Shown piece after piece: positions 46,598 to 54,352 of a stretch of 54,352 nt of DNA; the stretch's first letter is position 1, and each line of letters begins with the position of its first letter. A model generated the notes under the pieces. It was not told the origin of the DNA and ran no database searches. It worked only from the letters and a program-made list of their open reading frames with translations. The position numbers and the translations under genes were made by a program. Origin of the DNA: Acidobacteriaceae bacterium (GTDB lineage: Bacteria; Acidobacteriota; Terriglobia; Terriglobales; Acidobacteriaceae); contig PLBY01000063.1 of the NCBI GenBank assembly GCA_003134655.1, positions 67,757 to 122,108 of the forward strand, read 5' to 3'.

Positions 46598-48050
46598 CCG
46601 CAGCGGTTTCATCCAGACGTGAAACCCGCGTCGAATGCGGCGCATCAAGCACGGTCTGCGGATCTTCTTCGACTTCTGCCGCGATCGACTTCATCGCCTC
46701 GATGAACAAGTCCATCTCTTCCTTCGACTCGCTCTCCGTCGGCTCAATCATGAGCGCACCCGGCACAATCAGCGGAAACGCCGTCGTATAAGGATGGAAT
46801 CCGTAATCGATGAGCCGCTTGGCGATGTCCATGGTGCGCACGCCTTTCTTCAGCTGGACCTTATCGCTAAACACGACTTCGTGCATGGTCGGCGTGGAGT
46901 AGGGAAGATCGTAGGTGCCTTCCAGTCCCTTGCGGATGTAGTTGGCGTTGAGCACCGCATCTTCGGTGGTCTGGCGCAGGCCGTCGGGGCCGTTGGCCTG
47001 GATGTAAGCCAGCGCGCGCACGAACATTCCGAAGTTGCCGTAGAAGGCCCGCACACGCCCCACCGACTGCGGACGGTTGTAGTCGAACCCCAGCGTGCCG
47101 TCGGATTTCTTGGTCAGCACCGGAGTCGGCAAGAAAGGTTCAAGCGCCTTCTTGATCGCGACCGGGCCTGAACCAGGTCCGCCGCCGCCGTGTGGAGTCG
47201 AGAATGTCTTGTGCAGGTTGAGGTGCATCACGTCGACGCCGAAATCGCCGGGCCGCACCTTTCCGACAAGCGCGTTCATGTTGGCGCCGTCCATGTAAAG
47301 CAGGCCGCCCTTGGCGTGCAGGATGTCGGCAATCTTGTGGATGTCCTGCTCGAAAACGCCCAGCGTGTTGGGATTCGTGAGCATGAGCGCGGCGACGTCT
47401 TCGTTCATCTGCGCTGCCAGCGCCGCGATGTCGACCATGCCCCGCGAGTCCGATTTCAGATTCTCAACCGCATAGTTCACCATCGCAGCCGTCGCCGGAT
47501 TCGTTCCGTGAGCAGAGTCAGGAATCAGAATTTTCTTGCGCGCATTCCCCTTGGACTGGTGATAGGCGCGAACCATCAGCAGGCCCGTCATCTCGCCATG
47601 CGCGCCGGCAGCGGGCTGAAGCGTGATCGCGTCCATGCCGGTGATTTCGATCAGTTGCTCGCTCAGCGTTTTGATGATGAGCAGCGCACCCTGGGAAATC
47701 TTCTCAGGCTGATATGGATGTCCGTTGGCAATTCCCTCGACGCGCGCCACGGCCTCGTTCACTCGAGGGTTGTACTTCATGGTGCAAGAGCCCAGCGGAT
47801 ACATGCCGAGATCGATGGCATAATTCCACGTGGACATGCGCGTGAAATGGCGGACAATTTCGATCTCGCTCACTTCGGGCATGTTGCCGAGATCTTTTCG
47901 TTCCGCTGATCCGAGCAGAGCGGCCGTGTCCACTTCCGGCACGTCGAGCGGCGGCAACTTCCAGGCTGCCTTACCCGGCGATGACTTCTCGAAGATCAAA
48001 CCTTCGTTCGGGTTGACGTGGCGGGTCGCTTTGCGGGTCATGTGCTTCAT
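46560..48050 (-). CDS. gcvPB: Glycine dehydrogenase (decarboxylating) subunit 2, GcvPB
   Basis: A 496-residue subunit of the split P-protein of the glycine cleavage system; it carries PLP. The PLP Lys is K281 in [19 protein letters not shown], with [11 protein letters not shown] upstream. GcvPB pairs with GcvPA to decarboxylate glycine and load the aminomethyl group on GcvH. Its start overlaps the gcvPA stop by four bases, so translation is coupled. The TAA stop is shared with the end of the family A repeat. Confidence 0.96.
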   Translation of the reverse strand: MKHMTRKATRHVNPNEGLIFEKSSPGKAAWKLPPLDVPEVDTAALLGSAERKDLGNMPEVSEIEIVRHFTRMSTWNYAIDLGMYPLGSCTMKYNPRVNEAVARVEGIANGHPYQPEKISQGALLIIKTLSEQLIEITGMDAITLQPAAGAHGEMTGLLMVRAYHQSKGNARKKILIPDSAHGTNPATAAMVNYAVENLKSDSRGMVDIAALAAQMNEDVAALMLTNPNTLGVFEQDIHKIADILHAKGGLLYMDGANMNALVGKVRPGDFGVDVMHLNLHKTFSTPHGGGGPGSGPVAIKKALEPFLPTPVLTKKSDGTLGFDYNRPQSVGRVRAFYGNFGMFVRALAYIQANGPDGLRQTTEDAVLNANYIRKGLEGTYDLPYSTPTMHEVVFSDKVQLKKGVRTMDIAKRLIDYGFHPYTTAFPLIVPGALMIEPTESESKEEMDLFIEAMKSIAAEVEEDPQTVLDAPHSTRVSRLDETAAARKPVLRWKPQV

Positions 48051-49423
48051 CGCGCCACCTCTTCCACTTCTTCTTTGGCGGATCGTACCGAACGCTCGCT
48101 TTCGGCGACCAATCCCACAGCGGTATCGATTGCGCTGCGTGTGGTCAGTTCAGTGCAGCACCACAAGGCTGCATTCCCCAGTTCGGGATAGAACTTCTTC
48201 AGCGGCAGGCCACCGACCATCTTATGTCCCAGTAGGCGGCCGTTGATGGCGTAAGGATCTTCACTCGTCTGCACGACGAACTCGTTGAAGCGAGGCGTGC
48301 TGCCAAACAGGACCTTGCCGTGCTTTGCGAACTGGCTGGCTGCGTAAGCCGTCTTCGCCAAATTCTGCTTGGCGAGTTCTTTCAGGCCCACCTTGCCGTA
48401 CACCGTCATAAAGATGTTGACCATGAGCGCAACCAGAGCCTGATTGGTACAAATGTTCGACGTCGCCTTCTCGCGGCGGATGTGCTGCTCGCGGGTGGCG
48501 AGCGTCAGGACGAATCCGCGCTTGCCTTGCTTGTCGACGGTCTGGCCGACCAACCGCCCGGGCATCTGCCGCACATACTTCTCACACGTGGCGATGACGC
48601 CGCAATACGGACCGCCGAATCCGAGCGGCACGCCAAACGACTGCGCCTCCATGGCGATGACATCAGCTTCCCGCGGAGGTTCCACGATCCCGAGCGAGAC
48701 GGCTTCCGCGATCGAGACCACCAGCATAGCTCCTTGCTTGTGGGCAATCTCGGCGATCGCGGCAACATCTTCAATCGTGCCAAAGAAGTTTGGTGATTGG
48801 ATCAGGACACAAGCAGTGTCCGGAGTGATCGCCTTCTCGAGTTCCTTCAAGTTCACCCGCCCATCATCGTTGAAACCGGCGACTGATAGTGGCATGCCTT
48901 GGTGCGTGGCGTACGTCGCCAGCACTTCGCGATACTCTGGATGCAAACTGCGCGCCACCACCACCGATCGTCGTCCGGTCAGGCGAACGGCCATCATCAC
49001 ACCCTCGGCGGCCGCGGTGGAACCGTCATACATTGACGCGTTCGCGACTTCCATCCCGGTGAGTTCGCAGATCATCGTCTGGAATTCGAAGATGGATTGC
49101 AGGGTGCCCTGCGAGATTTCAGCCTGATAGGGCGTGTAAGCGGTCAGAAACTCGCCGCGCGAAATCAGCGAATCAATAATGACGGGCCGGTAATGGGAGT
49201 ACGCCCCCGCGCCCAGGAAGCTGGTGTAGCCGTCGCCATTCTCCCGCGAACGCTGGCGGAAGAAGTCGACAATTTCCGACTCCGCCATCTGGCGCGGGAT
49301 GTTCAGGTCGCGGGTCAAGCGGTACTCGGCAGGGATGGGTGCAAACAGGTCGTCGACCGAGCGCAGTCCAATGGCTTTCAGCATGGCTTCGCGGTCGGCA
49401 GGAGATTTCGGTAAATATCGCAT
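48047..49423 (-). CDS. gcvPA: Glycine dehydrogenase (decarboxylating) subunit 1, GcvPA
   Basis: A 458-residue subunit 1 of the split glycine decarboxylase. Family blocks include [15 protein letters not shown] at the start, [32 protein letters not shown] and [10 protein letters not shown]. It forms the heterotetramer with GcvPB. The upstream gap (49424-49606) to gcvH shows no feature that I can name. The Shine-Dalgarno is weak. Confidence 0.96.
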   Translation of the reverse strand: MRYLPKSPADREAMLKAIGLRSVDDLFAPIPAEYRLTRDLNIPRQMAESEIVDFFRQRSRENGDGYTSFLGAGAYSHYRPVIIDSLISRGEFLTAYTPYQAEISQGTLQSIFEFQTMICELTGMEVANASMYDGSTAAAEGVMMAVRLTGRRSVVVARSLHPEYREVLATYATHQGMPLSVAGFNDDGRVNLKELEKAITPDTACVLIQSPNFFGTIEDVAAIAEIAHKQGAMLVVSIAEAVSLGIVEPPREADVIAMEAQSFGVPLGFGGPYCGVIATCEKYVRQMPGRLVGQTVDKQGKRGFVLTLATREQHIRREKATSNICTNQALVALMVNIFMTVYGKVGLKELAKQNLAKTAYAASQFAKHGKVLFGSTPRFNEFVVQTSEDPYAINGRLLGHKMVGGLPLKKFYPELGNAALWCCTELTTRSAIDTAVGLVAESERSVRSAKEEVEEVAR

Positions 49424-49606
49424 AGGAAATTCTTTAGATGTGCCTCAAGGTCATTTGGATTGAAGCGGCACAGGCTTCGTTTGAATCGAGGGCAAAAGTC
49501 ATCACGAGGGACCGTGAAGCGTTCAAAACGCGGCGTCGGACCTCACACTTCAGAGCTCGGCCAGACACGGCTGCGGTCTGAGGTCTGACGGCTGCGGTCA
49601 GGTAAT

Positions 49607-49996
49607 TCAGTGTCCGGCCTCTTCCGCTACAAATTTCTCGTAGTCCGCCGCAGAGAGCAGGCCGTCCAACTCGCCCGGGTTCTTCAGCGTCATCTTCAGC
49701 ATCCACGACCCGTGGGCGTCCGTGTTCACCTTCTCGGGAGACGTGGCCAAAGCGGCGTTGACCTCGGTTACAGTGCCCGACGCGGGAGCAAACAGATCCG
49801 ACACGGCCTTGACCGACTCGACCGTTCCGAAGGTCTTGCCGGCGGTGAGTTCGGCACCGACCTTGGGAGTCTCGACGAACACGATGTCCCCCAGCGACTG
49901 CTGCGCATAGTCGGTGATGCCGACCGTGGCGGCGTTTCCGTTCACCTGAATCCATTCGTGCTCTTTGGTGTATTTGCGATCTGTCGGGTAAGGCAT
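49607..49996 (-). CDS. gcvH: Glycine cleavage system H protein
   Basis: A 129-residue lipoyl carrier. The lipoylated Lys is K63 in GTVESVKAVSDL. It shuttles the aminomethyl intermediate between the P-, T- and L-proteins. ATG 49996 (MPYPTDRKYTKEHEW) fits the family start; the longer frame to 50119 runs through a palindromic repeat. AGGAG lies about 12 bases upstream. It is the second gene of the gcvT-gcvH-gcvPA-gcvPB operon. Confidence 0.96.
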   Translation of the reverse strand: MPYPTDRKYTKEHEWIQVNGNAATVGITDYAQQSLGDIVFVETPKVGAELTAGKTFGTVESVKAVSDLFAPASGTVTEVNAALATSPEKVNTDAHGSWMLKMTLKNPGELDGLLSAADYEKFVAEEAGH

Positions 49997-50038
49997 CAAA
50001 GCTTCTAGCTCCTGGCTGCTAGCGTCTAGCGAATCTTG

Positions 50039-50130
50039 TAGCGCCGCCGTCCCGGCGGCTGTCGTGACGGCGACTCGCCGCCACCGCCGAGGGCGAGACG
50101 CCCTCGCGACAGCCGGCAAGATGCGCGCTA
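50039..50130. repeat. GC-rich palindromic repeat, TAGCGC type (copy 2)
   Basis: The element starts TAGCGCCGCCGTC and ends GCGCGCTA, so the ends are inverted TAGCGC. It contains GC-rich hairpins such as CCGCCGTCCCGGCGG. It fills the gap between gcvT and gcvH, and its right end is the gcvT stop codon (TAG, minus strand). The left end matches the copy at 914. Confidence 0.65.
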
Positions 50131-51303
50131 CGCTTTCTTCGGCCGCTTATAAAAAGGCGTCGGAACCACCACCGCTCCCACGCCTTGACCTCTTATTTCT
50201 ACTTTCACAGCGGTTCCTACGGCCGCCAACTCCGTCGGCACGTACGCCAGCGCAATGTTTTTCTTCAAGAACGGCGCCGGGGATCCGCTGGTGACGTATC
50301 CAACTTCGCGGCCGCTGGCATCGAGCACCTTGTATCCGTCGCGAGCAATGCCGCGTTCGGTCATCTCCAAGCCGACGAGAGAACGCTTTATGCCCGCGGC
50401 TTTCGCCTTCTCCAGCGCAGTGTGGCCAACGAACTCCGGCTTCTCCATCTTGCAGAAGCGGTCAAGGCCCGCCTCCCAGACATTAATGGTATCGGAAATC
50501 TCGTGGCCGTAGAGCGGAAGCTTGCCTTCGAGGCGTAGCGTGTTCCGTGAACCCAGGCCGCAGGGCACGACGCCAAACTCCTTGCCCGCCGCCAGAATCT
50601 CGTACCACACGCGCGCGCTGGTCGCCTCGTCGGCTGGGATGTAGATCTCGAAGCCATCTTCCGCTGTGTATCCGGTGCGGCCCATCAGAATATTAGGCAG
50701 GCCGCAGAGCTTGCCGCGCGTCACCCAGTAGAACTTCACCGCGTTCAGATCGGCGTCGGTCAACTTCCGCAGCAGGTTGACGCCCTTGGGCCCTTGAATC
50801 GCAATCTGCGTGAAGTCGTCCGATAGATTCTCGACCGCGCAGTCGAACTGGCGCGTGTTGTCGCGCACCCAGCTAAAATCTTTCTCGCGCGTCCCGGCAT
50901 TGATCACCAGAAGGTACTCGTCCTCGGCAAGACGATGGACGATGACATCATCGACGAACGTCCCTTCGGGATAGAGCAGCGCGGAGTATTGCGCCTGATT
51001 GATCGCCAGCCGCAAAGCGTCGTTCATGGATATGTGCTGCACAGCGGCCAGCGCCTGCGGACCCGCTAGACGAATGTCGCCCATGTGGCTGACGTCGAAG
51101 ATGCCCACGCCAGTCCGCACGGCCATGTGCTCGTTGATGATTCCGCAACCGATCGACGCCGGATACTCCACCGGCATGTCCCAGCCGTTGAATTCCACCA
51201 TCTTTGCGCCCATCTGGCGATGGACAGCGTTCAGCGCAGTTTTCCGGACGGTGGTGGTGGTACCGGCGGGCGTCGCCTCCGCAGAAGACAAATTAGACCT
51301 CAA
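50128..51303 (-). CDS. gcvT: Aminomethyltransferase (glycine cleavage T protein)
   Basis: A 391-residue tetrahydrofolate-dependent enzyme that releases ammonia from the aminomethyl-loaded H protein. Family blocks: VEFNGWDMPVEY, GIFDVSHMGDI, MGRTGYTAEDGFEIY, and a C-terminal T-protein barrel with VGYVTSGSPAPFLKKNIALA. The start is unclear: the only in-frame option that keeps the N-terminus is TTG 51303 without a Shine-Dalgarno. It is the first gene of the operon. No glycine riboswitch is recognisable upstream, where a family A repeat array lies. Confidence 0.94.
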   Translation of the reverse strand: MRSNLSSAEATPAGTTTTVRKTALNAVHRQMGAKMVEFNGWDMPVEYPASIGCGIINEHMAVRTGVGIFDVSHMGDIRLAGPQALAAVQHISMNDALRLAINQAQYSALLYPEGTFVDDVIVHRLAEDEYLLVINAGTREKDFSWVRDNTRQFDCAVENLSDDFTQIAIQGPKGVNLLRKLTDADLNAVKFYWVTRGKLCGLPNILMGRTGYTAEDGFEIYIPADEATSARVWYEILAAGKEFGVVPCGLGSRNTLRLEGKLPLYGHEISDTINVWEAGLDRFCKMEKPEFVGHTALEKAKAAGIKRSLVGLEMTERGIARDGYKVLDASGREVGYVTSGSPAPFLKKNIALAYVPTELAAVGTAVKVEIRGQGVGAVVVPTPFYKRPKKA

Positions 51304-51388
51304 TCGGCGAGCAGTGGCTGGCCTGCTGGGATAGGTGTGACTGATTACCGTATCACGCGCTTTTTATGCGGGTCAAACGGAAGCAGAT

Positions 51389-51480
51389 CCACCACAGAGG
51401 ACACAGAGGACACAGAGGACACAGAGGACACAGAGGAAGATTAACGAAAGCCCTCTGTGACCTCCGTGTCCTCTGTGGTT
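51389..51480. repeat. Family A tandem array plus inverted copy
   Basis: Five 9-base units of ACACAGAGG type lie head to tail at 51392-51436, followed after 14 bases by an inverted copy CCCTCTGTGACCTCCGTGTC..GTGGTT (51451-51480). It occupies the gap between gcvT and ftsI. The array looks like slippage expansion of the repeat core. Confidence 0.8.
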
Positions 51481-51490
51481 GATTCTGGGG

Positions 51491-53689
51491 TTATTTCCCG
51501 AACTGCACCGTGACGCGCGCTCCGGAGGCCACGTGGGTTCCGGCGGCGGGGAACTGCTGGCGGGCTACTCCACTGCCTACGGCATCCAGCTGCAGACCAA
51601 TGTCCTGGGCGGCTTCTACCGCTCCGCGCACCGTCTTGCCGACGAACGACGGCACTTCGATGCCGCCCTGCTCCACGTCGAGGACGACGGTTCCGGTAAC
51701 GGGTAGCTTAGATGGTGGCGCGGAGCTTGCGTCCGGCGCCTTTGCTGGGGATTCCTGAATAATCGATCCCGAGGACACCGGCTCGCGCATTGCGGCTTGG
51801 ACTACATTTCCGTCGGTTCCAACGGCCGCCGACGTGGGCGCCCTCGCCACATTTGGCGTCTTCGCCGGCTCAGACGCGCTGCCATTGACTTCCGCGGTCT
51901 CGAGCAGCTCGCCAGGATGATCCGGGGTGCCTTCTTCCAGATCTTTTTCTTTCATCTTCGCCATCAACAGCTGATGCTGCGGGGACAGCGGCAGATCATG
52001 CGGCACATGCAGGTATTCCAGCACCTGCTGCGAGATGCGCTTGAACACTGGCGCCGAGATCTGGCCGCCCTGGTGAAGTCCGACGGCTGAATCCAGGATC
52101 ACCGCGACCACGATCTGCGGATTGTTCACCGGAGCAAATCCGGCGAAGGAACCGATGTATTTCGTTTTCGAATACGCGCCGGTGGCCGGATCGACCTTCT
52201 GCGCCGTACCGGTCTTTCCCGCCGCGGTGTAGCCTTCGAGAACCGCTTTGCGGCCAGTGCCCTCGAGTACGACTTTCTGCATCATCGACCGCATTTCGGC
52301 GGCCGTGTAGGGTGAGATCACACGATGCGAGGCACCGGGATGGAAAGCGACTGTCTGCGGCGTGCCTTGCGGCTGCACCGTTCCGGTAACGATGCGCGGG
52401 GCCACCCAAACGCCGTCGTTGGCAAACGTCGAGATGAGCCCGGCCAACTGGAGCGGCGAAATGCCGATCTCCTGGCCCATCGAGATCGCGGCAATCGAAA
52501 CCTTCGACCACCGGCTCACCGGCTTTGTCAGACCGCGGGTTTCGCCGGGCAGTTCGATTCCTGTCTGCTGCCCGAAACCGTAGGCGCGGATGTATTTGTA
52601 GAAGCGGTCCTCGCCGAGGCGCAGCGCGATTTTGATCGCGCCCACATCGCTCGACTCGGCGAGCACGCCCCAAACCGGCAGTATGCCGTGCGGCTTCGAG
52701 TCTCGGATGCGCATCCCGTTGTAGACGATCGACCCCATCTGGCAGTCGAACAGTTCGTCGGGATTGGTGACCTTTTCTTCGAGCGCCGCCGAGATCGTGA
52801 CCAGCTTGAACGTCGATCCCGGCTCATATACATAGCTCACCGCGCGGTTAGTTAGCGCGGCAGGTGTGATCTGCTTACGCTGATTCGGATTGAACGTCGG
52901 CCGGTTCGCCAGTGCCAGGATTTCTCCTGTGTGCGGGTTCTCGACAATCACTGTGCCTGAGATGGCCTGCGTGTCGTGAATAGCCTGCTCCAACTCTTTC
53001 TCGGCAATGTACTGAATGTTCTTGTCGATGGTCAGGACGAGGTTATCGCCCGGGTCGGGCTGAGTCTCGACATCGGCGAACCAATGGCGCCGCGCATCGA
53101 CCGAGATGAACATTTTCCCCGGATGCCCGCTCAGTTCGTCGTCGAATTGGTGCTCGATGCCGCTCTGGCCGGAATCTTCCATGCCAACCGATCCCAGCAC
53201 CTGAGCCGCCAGATCGCGCGCGGGATAAAAGCGCTTCGGTTCCTTCTGGAAATGAATTCCCTGCAGCTTCAGCGAATTGATGCGCTCGATGGTCTCGTCG
53301 TTGGCTTTCCGTGCCACCCAGCAAAACGTCTTGTGCGCGCGGCAGTCCGCGAGCACGACGTTGTAATCATCGCCGGTGATGCGAGTGATCAGGGCAACCG
53401 CCGTGGGAAGATCTTTGACCTCTGTAGGAACGGCAAAAGCGGAATCGACTAGCACCGACATGGCCAACTCATGGCCGGCGCGGTCGTAGATGACTCCGCG
53501 CTTCGCGGCCAGCGGGATGGCGCGCTGCTGCTGGTGTCCGGCCTGTTTGACGAACCTGCCGTAACTGAAGATCTGCAGGTACACCAGGCGCCCGCAGATG
53601 GCGAAGCACCACAGGAAAAGGACTGCGCCCAGCAGGTAGAGCCGGGAGTTCTTGCCCGAGCTTCGATCCGACGCACGATCCGAGGCCAT
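51491..53689 (-). CDS. ftsI: Penicillin-binding protein 2/FtsI with PASTA domain
   Basis: A 732-residue class B PBP, the septal peptidoglycan transpeptidase. One N-terminal transmembrane helix (about 17-38), dimerisation domain (about 55-210), transpeptidase domain with S292-x-x-K295 (GSTFKL), SxN-type motif S346-S-D348 and K492-T-G494, a linker rich in Pro/Ala/Ser, and a C-terminal PASTA domain (about 668-732, beginning VPSFVGKTV). The third residue of the second motif is Asp instead of the usual Asn. It follows ftsL, as in the dcw cluster, but murE does not follow it here. Confidence 0.93.
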   Translation of the reverse strand: MASDRASDRSSGKNSRLYLLGAVLFLWCFAICGRLVYLQIFSYGRFVKQAGHQQQRAIPLAAKRGVIYDRAGHELAMSVLVDSAFAVPTEVKDLPTAVALITRITGDDYNVVLADCRAHKTFCWVARKANDETIERINSLKLQGIHFQKEPKRFYPARDLAAQVLGSVGMEDSGQSGIEHQFDDELSGHPGKMFISVDARRHWFADVETQPDPGDNLVLTIDKNIQYIAEKELEQAIHDTQAISGTVIVENPHTGEILALANRPTFNPNQRKQITPAALTNRAVSYVYEPGSTFKLVTISAALEEKVTNPDELFDCQMGSIVYNGMRIRDSKPHGILPVWGVLAESSDVGAIKIALRLGEDRFYKYIRAYGFGQQTGIELPGETRGLTKPVSRWSKVSIAAISMGQEIGISPLQLAGLISTFANDGVWVAPRIVTGTVQPQGTPQTVAFHPGASHRVISPYTAAEMRSMMQKVVLEGTGRKAVLEGYTAAGKTGTAQKVDPATGAYSKTKYIGSFAGFAPVNNPQIVVAVILDSAVGLHQGGQISAPVFKRISQQVLEYLHVPHDLPLSPQHQLLMAKMKEKDLEEGTPDHPGELLETAEVNGSASEPAKTPNVARAPTSAAVGTDGNVVQAAMREPVSSGSIIQESPAKAPDASSAPPSKLPVTGTVVLDVEQGGIEVPSFVGKTVRGAVEAAQDIGLQLDAVGSGVARQQFPAAGTHVASGARVTVQFGK

Positions 53690-53708
53690 GAGTATCCCAC
53701 TTCACGTC

Positions 53709-53820
53709 TTGTCATCCTGAGGCCCGCGTCGTTGGCGGGCCGAAGGATCTATGCAATCTCCGGCGTTCGGAGTGCTGCCGAAAGAGTGCACAGATCCTTC
53801 GCTTCGCTCAGGATGACAAA
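53709..53820. repeat. Family D palindromic repeat between ftsL and ftsI
   Basis: The ends TTGTCATCCTGAG and CTCAGGATGACAA are perfect 13-base inverted repeats. Inside are GAAGGATCT and AGATCCTTCGCTTCGCTC, also inverted. It separates two genes that are normally adjacent. From 53821 to 53931 there are more GC hairpins (GCCGAGCTGCGCTCGGC; GGGTCCAAGACCCGGACCC) and no gene. Confidence 0.75.
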
Positions 53821-53931
53821 CACTAAGCCACTAGAGACAAACATGGCGGCCCACATACAGACAGGCCGCCGCCGAGATTCAGCCGAGCTGCGCTCGGCGT
53901 CCGGGTCCAAGACCCGGACCCACATAATCTT

Positions 53932-54352
53932 CTACTGCCCCGGGATCACCGTGATCGGCACCGCGCTCGCCATCACAGGCGCCTGCGCGTCGGCCGAAGT
54001 GGCGTCCATACGGATCACTTGCCCCGGCTCCGGCGGCACCAGGCCCATGCGGCGCGCCAGCAGGTCGATCCGCTCGGGATCGCGCAGCGAGGCATCTTCC
54101 AGTCGCAGCGCGTGGTTCATTTCTGTCTTGTCGCTCAGTTCGCGCTTAGCCGATTCGATCTGGTATCCGTATTCGATCGCCTTGAAGTGCTGCCAGGCAT
54201 ACGTGAAGACCAGCAGAAACAGGAACGCCAGCGCCGTGCCAAACTGCTTCATCTCGCGATTGCGGCGCGGATCTTCCACCTTGACCAGACGGGAATTGTC
54301 GATCGCCTTGGAGAAGTAGATCTCGGGTGTACCCGTCCAAAACGAACGACGC
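53932..54352 (-). CDS. ftsL: Cell division protein FtsL-like, 5' end outside window
   Basis: The frame is open to the right edge, so the gene is partial; at least 139 residues are present. A cytoplasmic N-terminal part (WTGTPEIYFSKAIDNSRLVK) precedes one transmembrane helix (FGTALAFLFLLVFTYAW), then a coiled-coil-like stretch (ESAKRELSDKTEMNHALRLE), DPERIDLLARRMGLVPPEPG and a low-complexity tail. This is the layout of FtsL, which bridges FtsB/FtsQ and activates FtsI. The position directly upstream of ftsI supports it. The upstream neighbour is expected to be rsmH (mraW). Confidence 0.8.
   Translation of the reverse strand, partial: RRSFWTGTPEIYFSKAIDNSRLVKVEDPRRNREMKQFGTALAFLFLLVFTYAWQHFKAIEYGYQIESAKRELSDKTEMNHALRLEDASLRDPERIDLLARRMGLVPPEPGQVIRMDATSADAQAPVMASAVPITVIPGQ

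Noticed and set aside
51389..51480. Possible CRISPR array
   Set aside because: Units are 9 bases with no spacers, and no cas genes are present. It is a tandem expansion of a dispersed repeat.
51304..51490. Glycine riboswitch upstream of gcvT
   Set aside because: The gap is filled largely by the repeat array, and the conserved riboswitch core words were not found.
53471..54319. Plus-strand frame of 282 codons opposite ftsI/ftsL
   Set aside because: It is antisense to ftsL and ftsI and runs through a palindromic repeat; no domain is visible.

Overview
The window is G+C-rich bacterial DNA that looks like an Acidobacteriota chromosome, probably class Terriglobia. I infer this from a TonB-dependent receptor with an N-terminal carboxypeptidase-like domain, DUF3455 and DUF2911 secreted proteins, M13 and GCPII-like M28 peptidases, a TMTC-like TPR membrane protein, and several families of short palindromic repeats between genes. 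No rRNA, tRNA, prophage, IS transposase or CRISPR array was seen.

Layout, left to right. 1-6.3 kb: a slipin, a secreted protein with two ExbD-like domains, an M13 peptidase, thiC, and a decayed VapC toxin. 6.3-15.6 kb: a TonB-dependent receptor, a DUF4097-like protein, MarC, an M28 peptidase and the proline genes proB-proA. 15.7-22.6 kb: a small secreted protein, a methyltransferase next to a PLP-dependent amino-acid decarboxylase, a response-regulator fragment, a 14-repeat beta-propeller protein, a patatin phospholipase and a Nudix hydrolase. 22.8-37.6 kb: three beta-oxidation genes corresponding to fadN, fadA and fadE, all on the + strand but separated by unrelated secreted-protein genes, a GH3 glycosidase and a broken GxxExxY nuclease gene. 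37.6-43.1 kb: a glycan-related group of HSL-type esterase, sialate O-acetylesterase, PD40 protein and GH27 alpha-galactosidase. 43.2-46.0 kb: small proteins and a TMTC-like membrane protein. 46.0-51.3 kb: the glycine cleavage operon gcvT-gcvH-gcvPA-gcvPB on the minus strand. 51.5 kb to the end: ftsI and the 3' part of ftsL, the edge of a division and cell-wall cluster.

The most unusual feature is a dispersed repeat family with core AACCACAGAGGACAC and related variants. It is present at about eight intergenic loci, often as inverted pairs. At 46021-46563 two copies form 28-bp terminal inverted repeats (one mismatch) around one gene, a GxxExxY (PDDEXK_3-like) nuclease. The internal repeat copy supplies that gene's Shine-Dalgarno and the right repeat encodes part of its C-terminus. 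A second, broken GxxExxY gene at 33575-33988 is flanked by a variant of the same repeat. I propose a small nuclease-plus-repeat element, with repeat-only copies scattered nearby. Mobility is inference; the structure is visible. Several repeats begin exactly at the stop codon of a housekeeping gene.

Other points worth attention are a small secreted protein with three CxC motifs interrupted by an in-frame UAG, the split fadNAE set, and remnants of a VapC toxin and a receiver domain.
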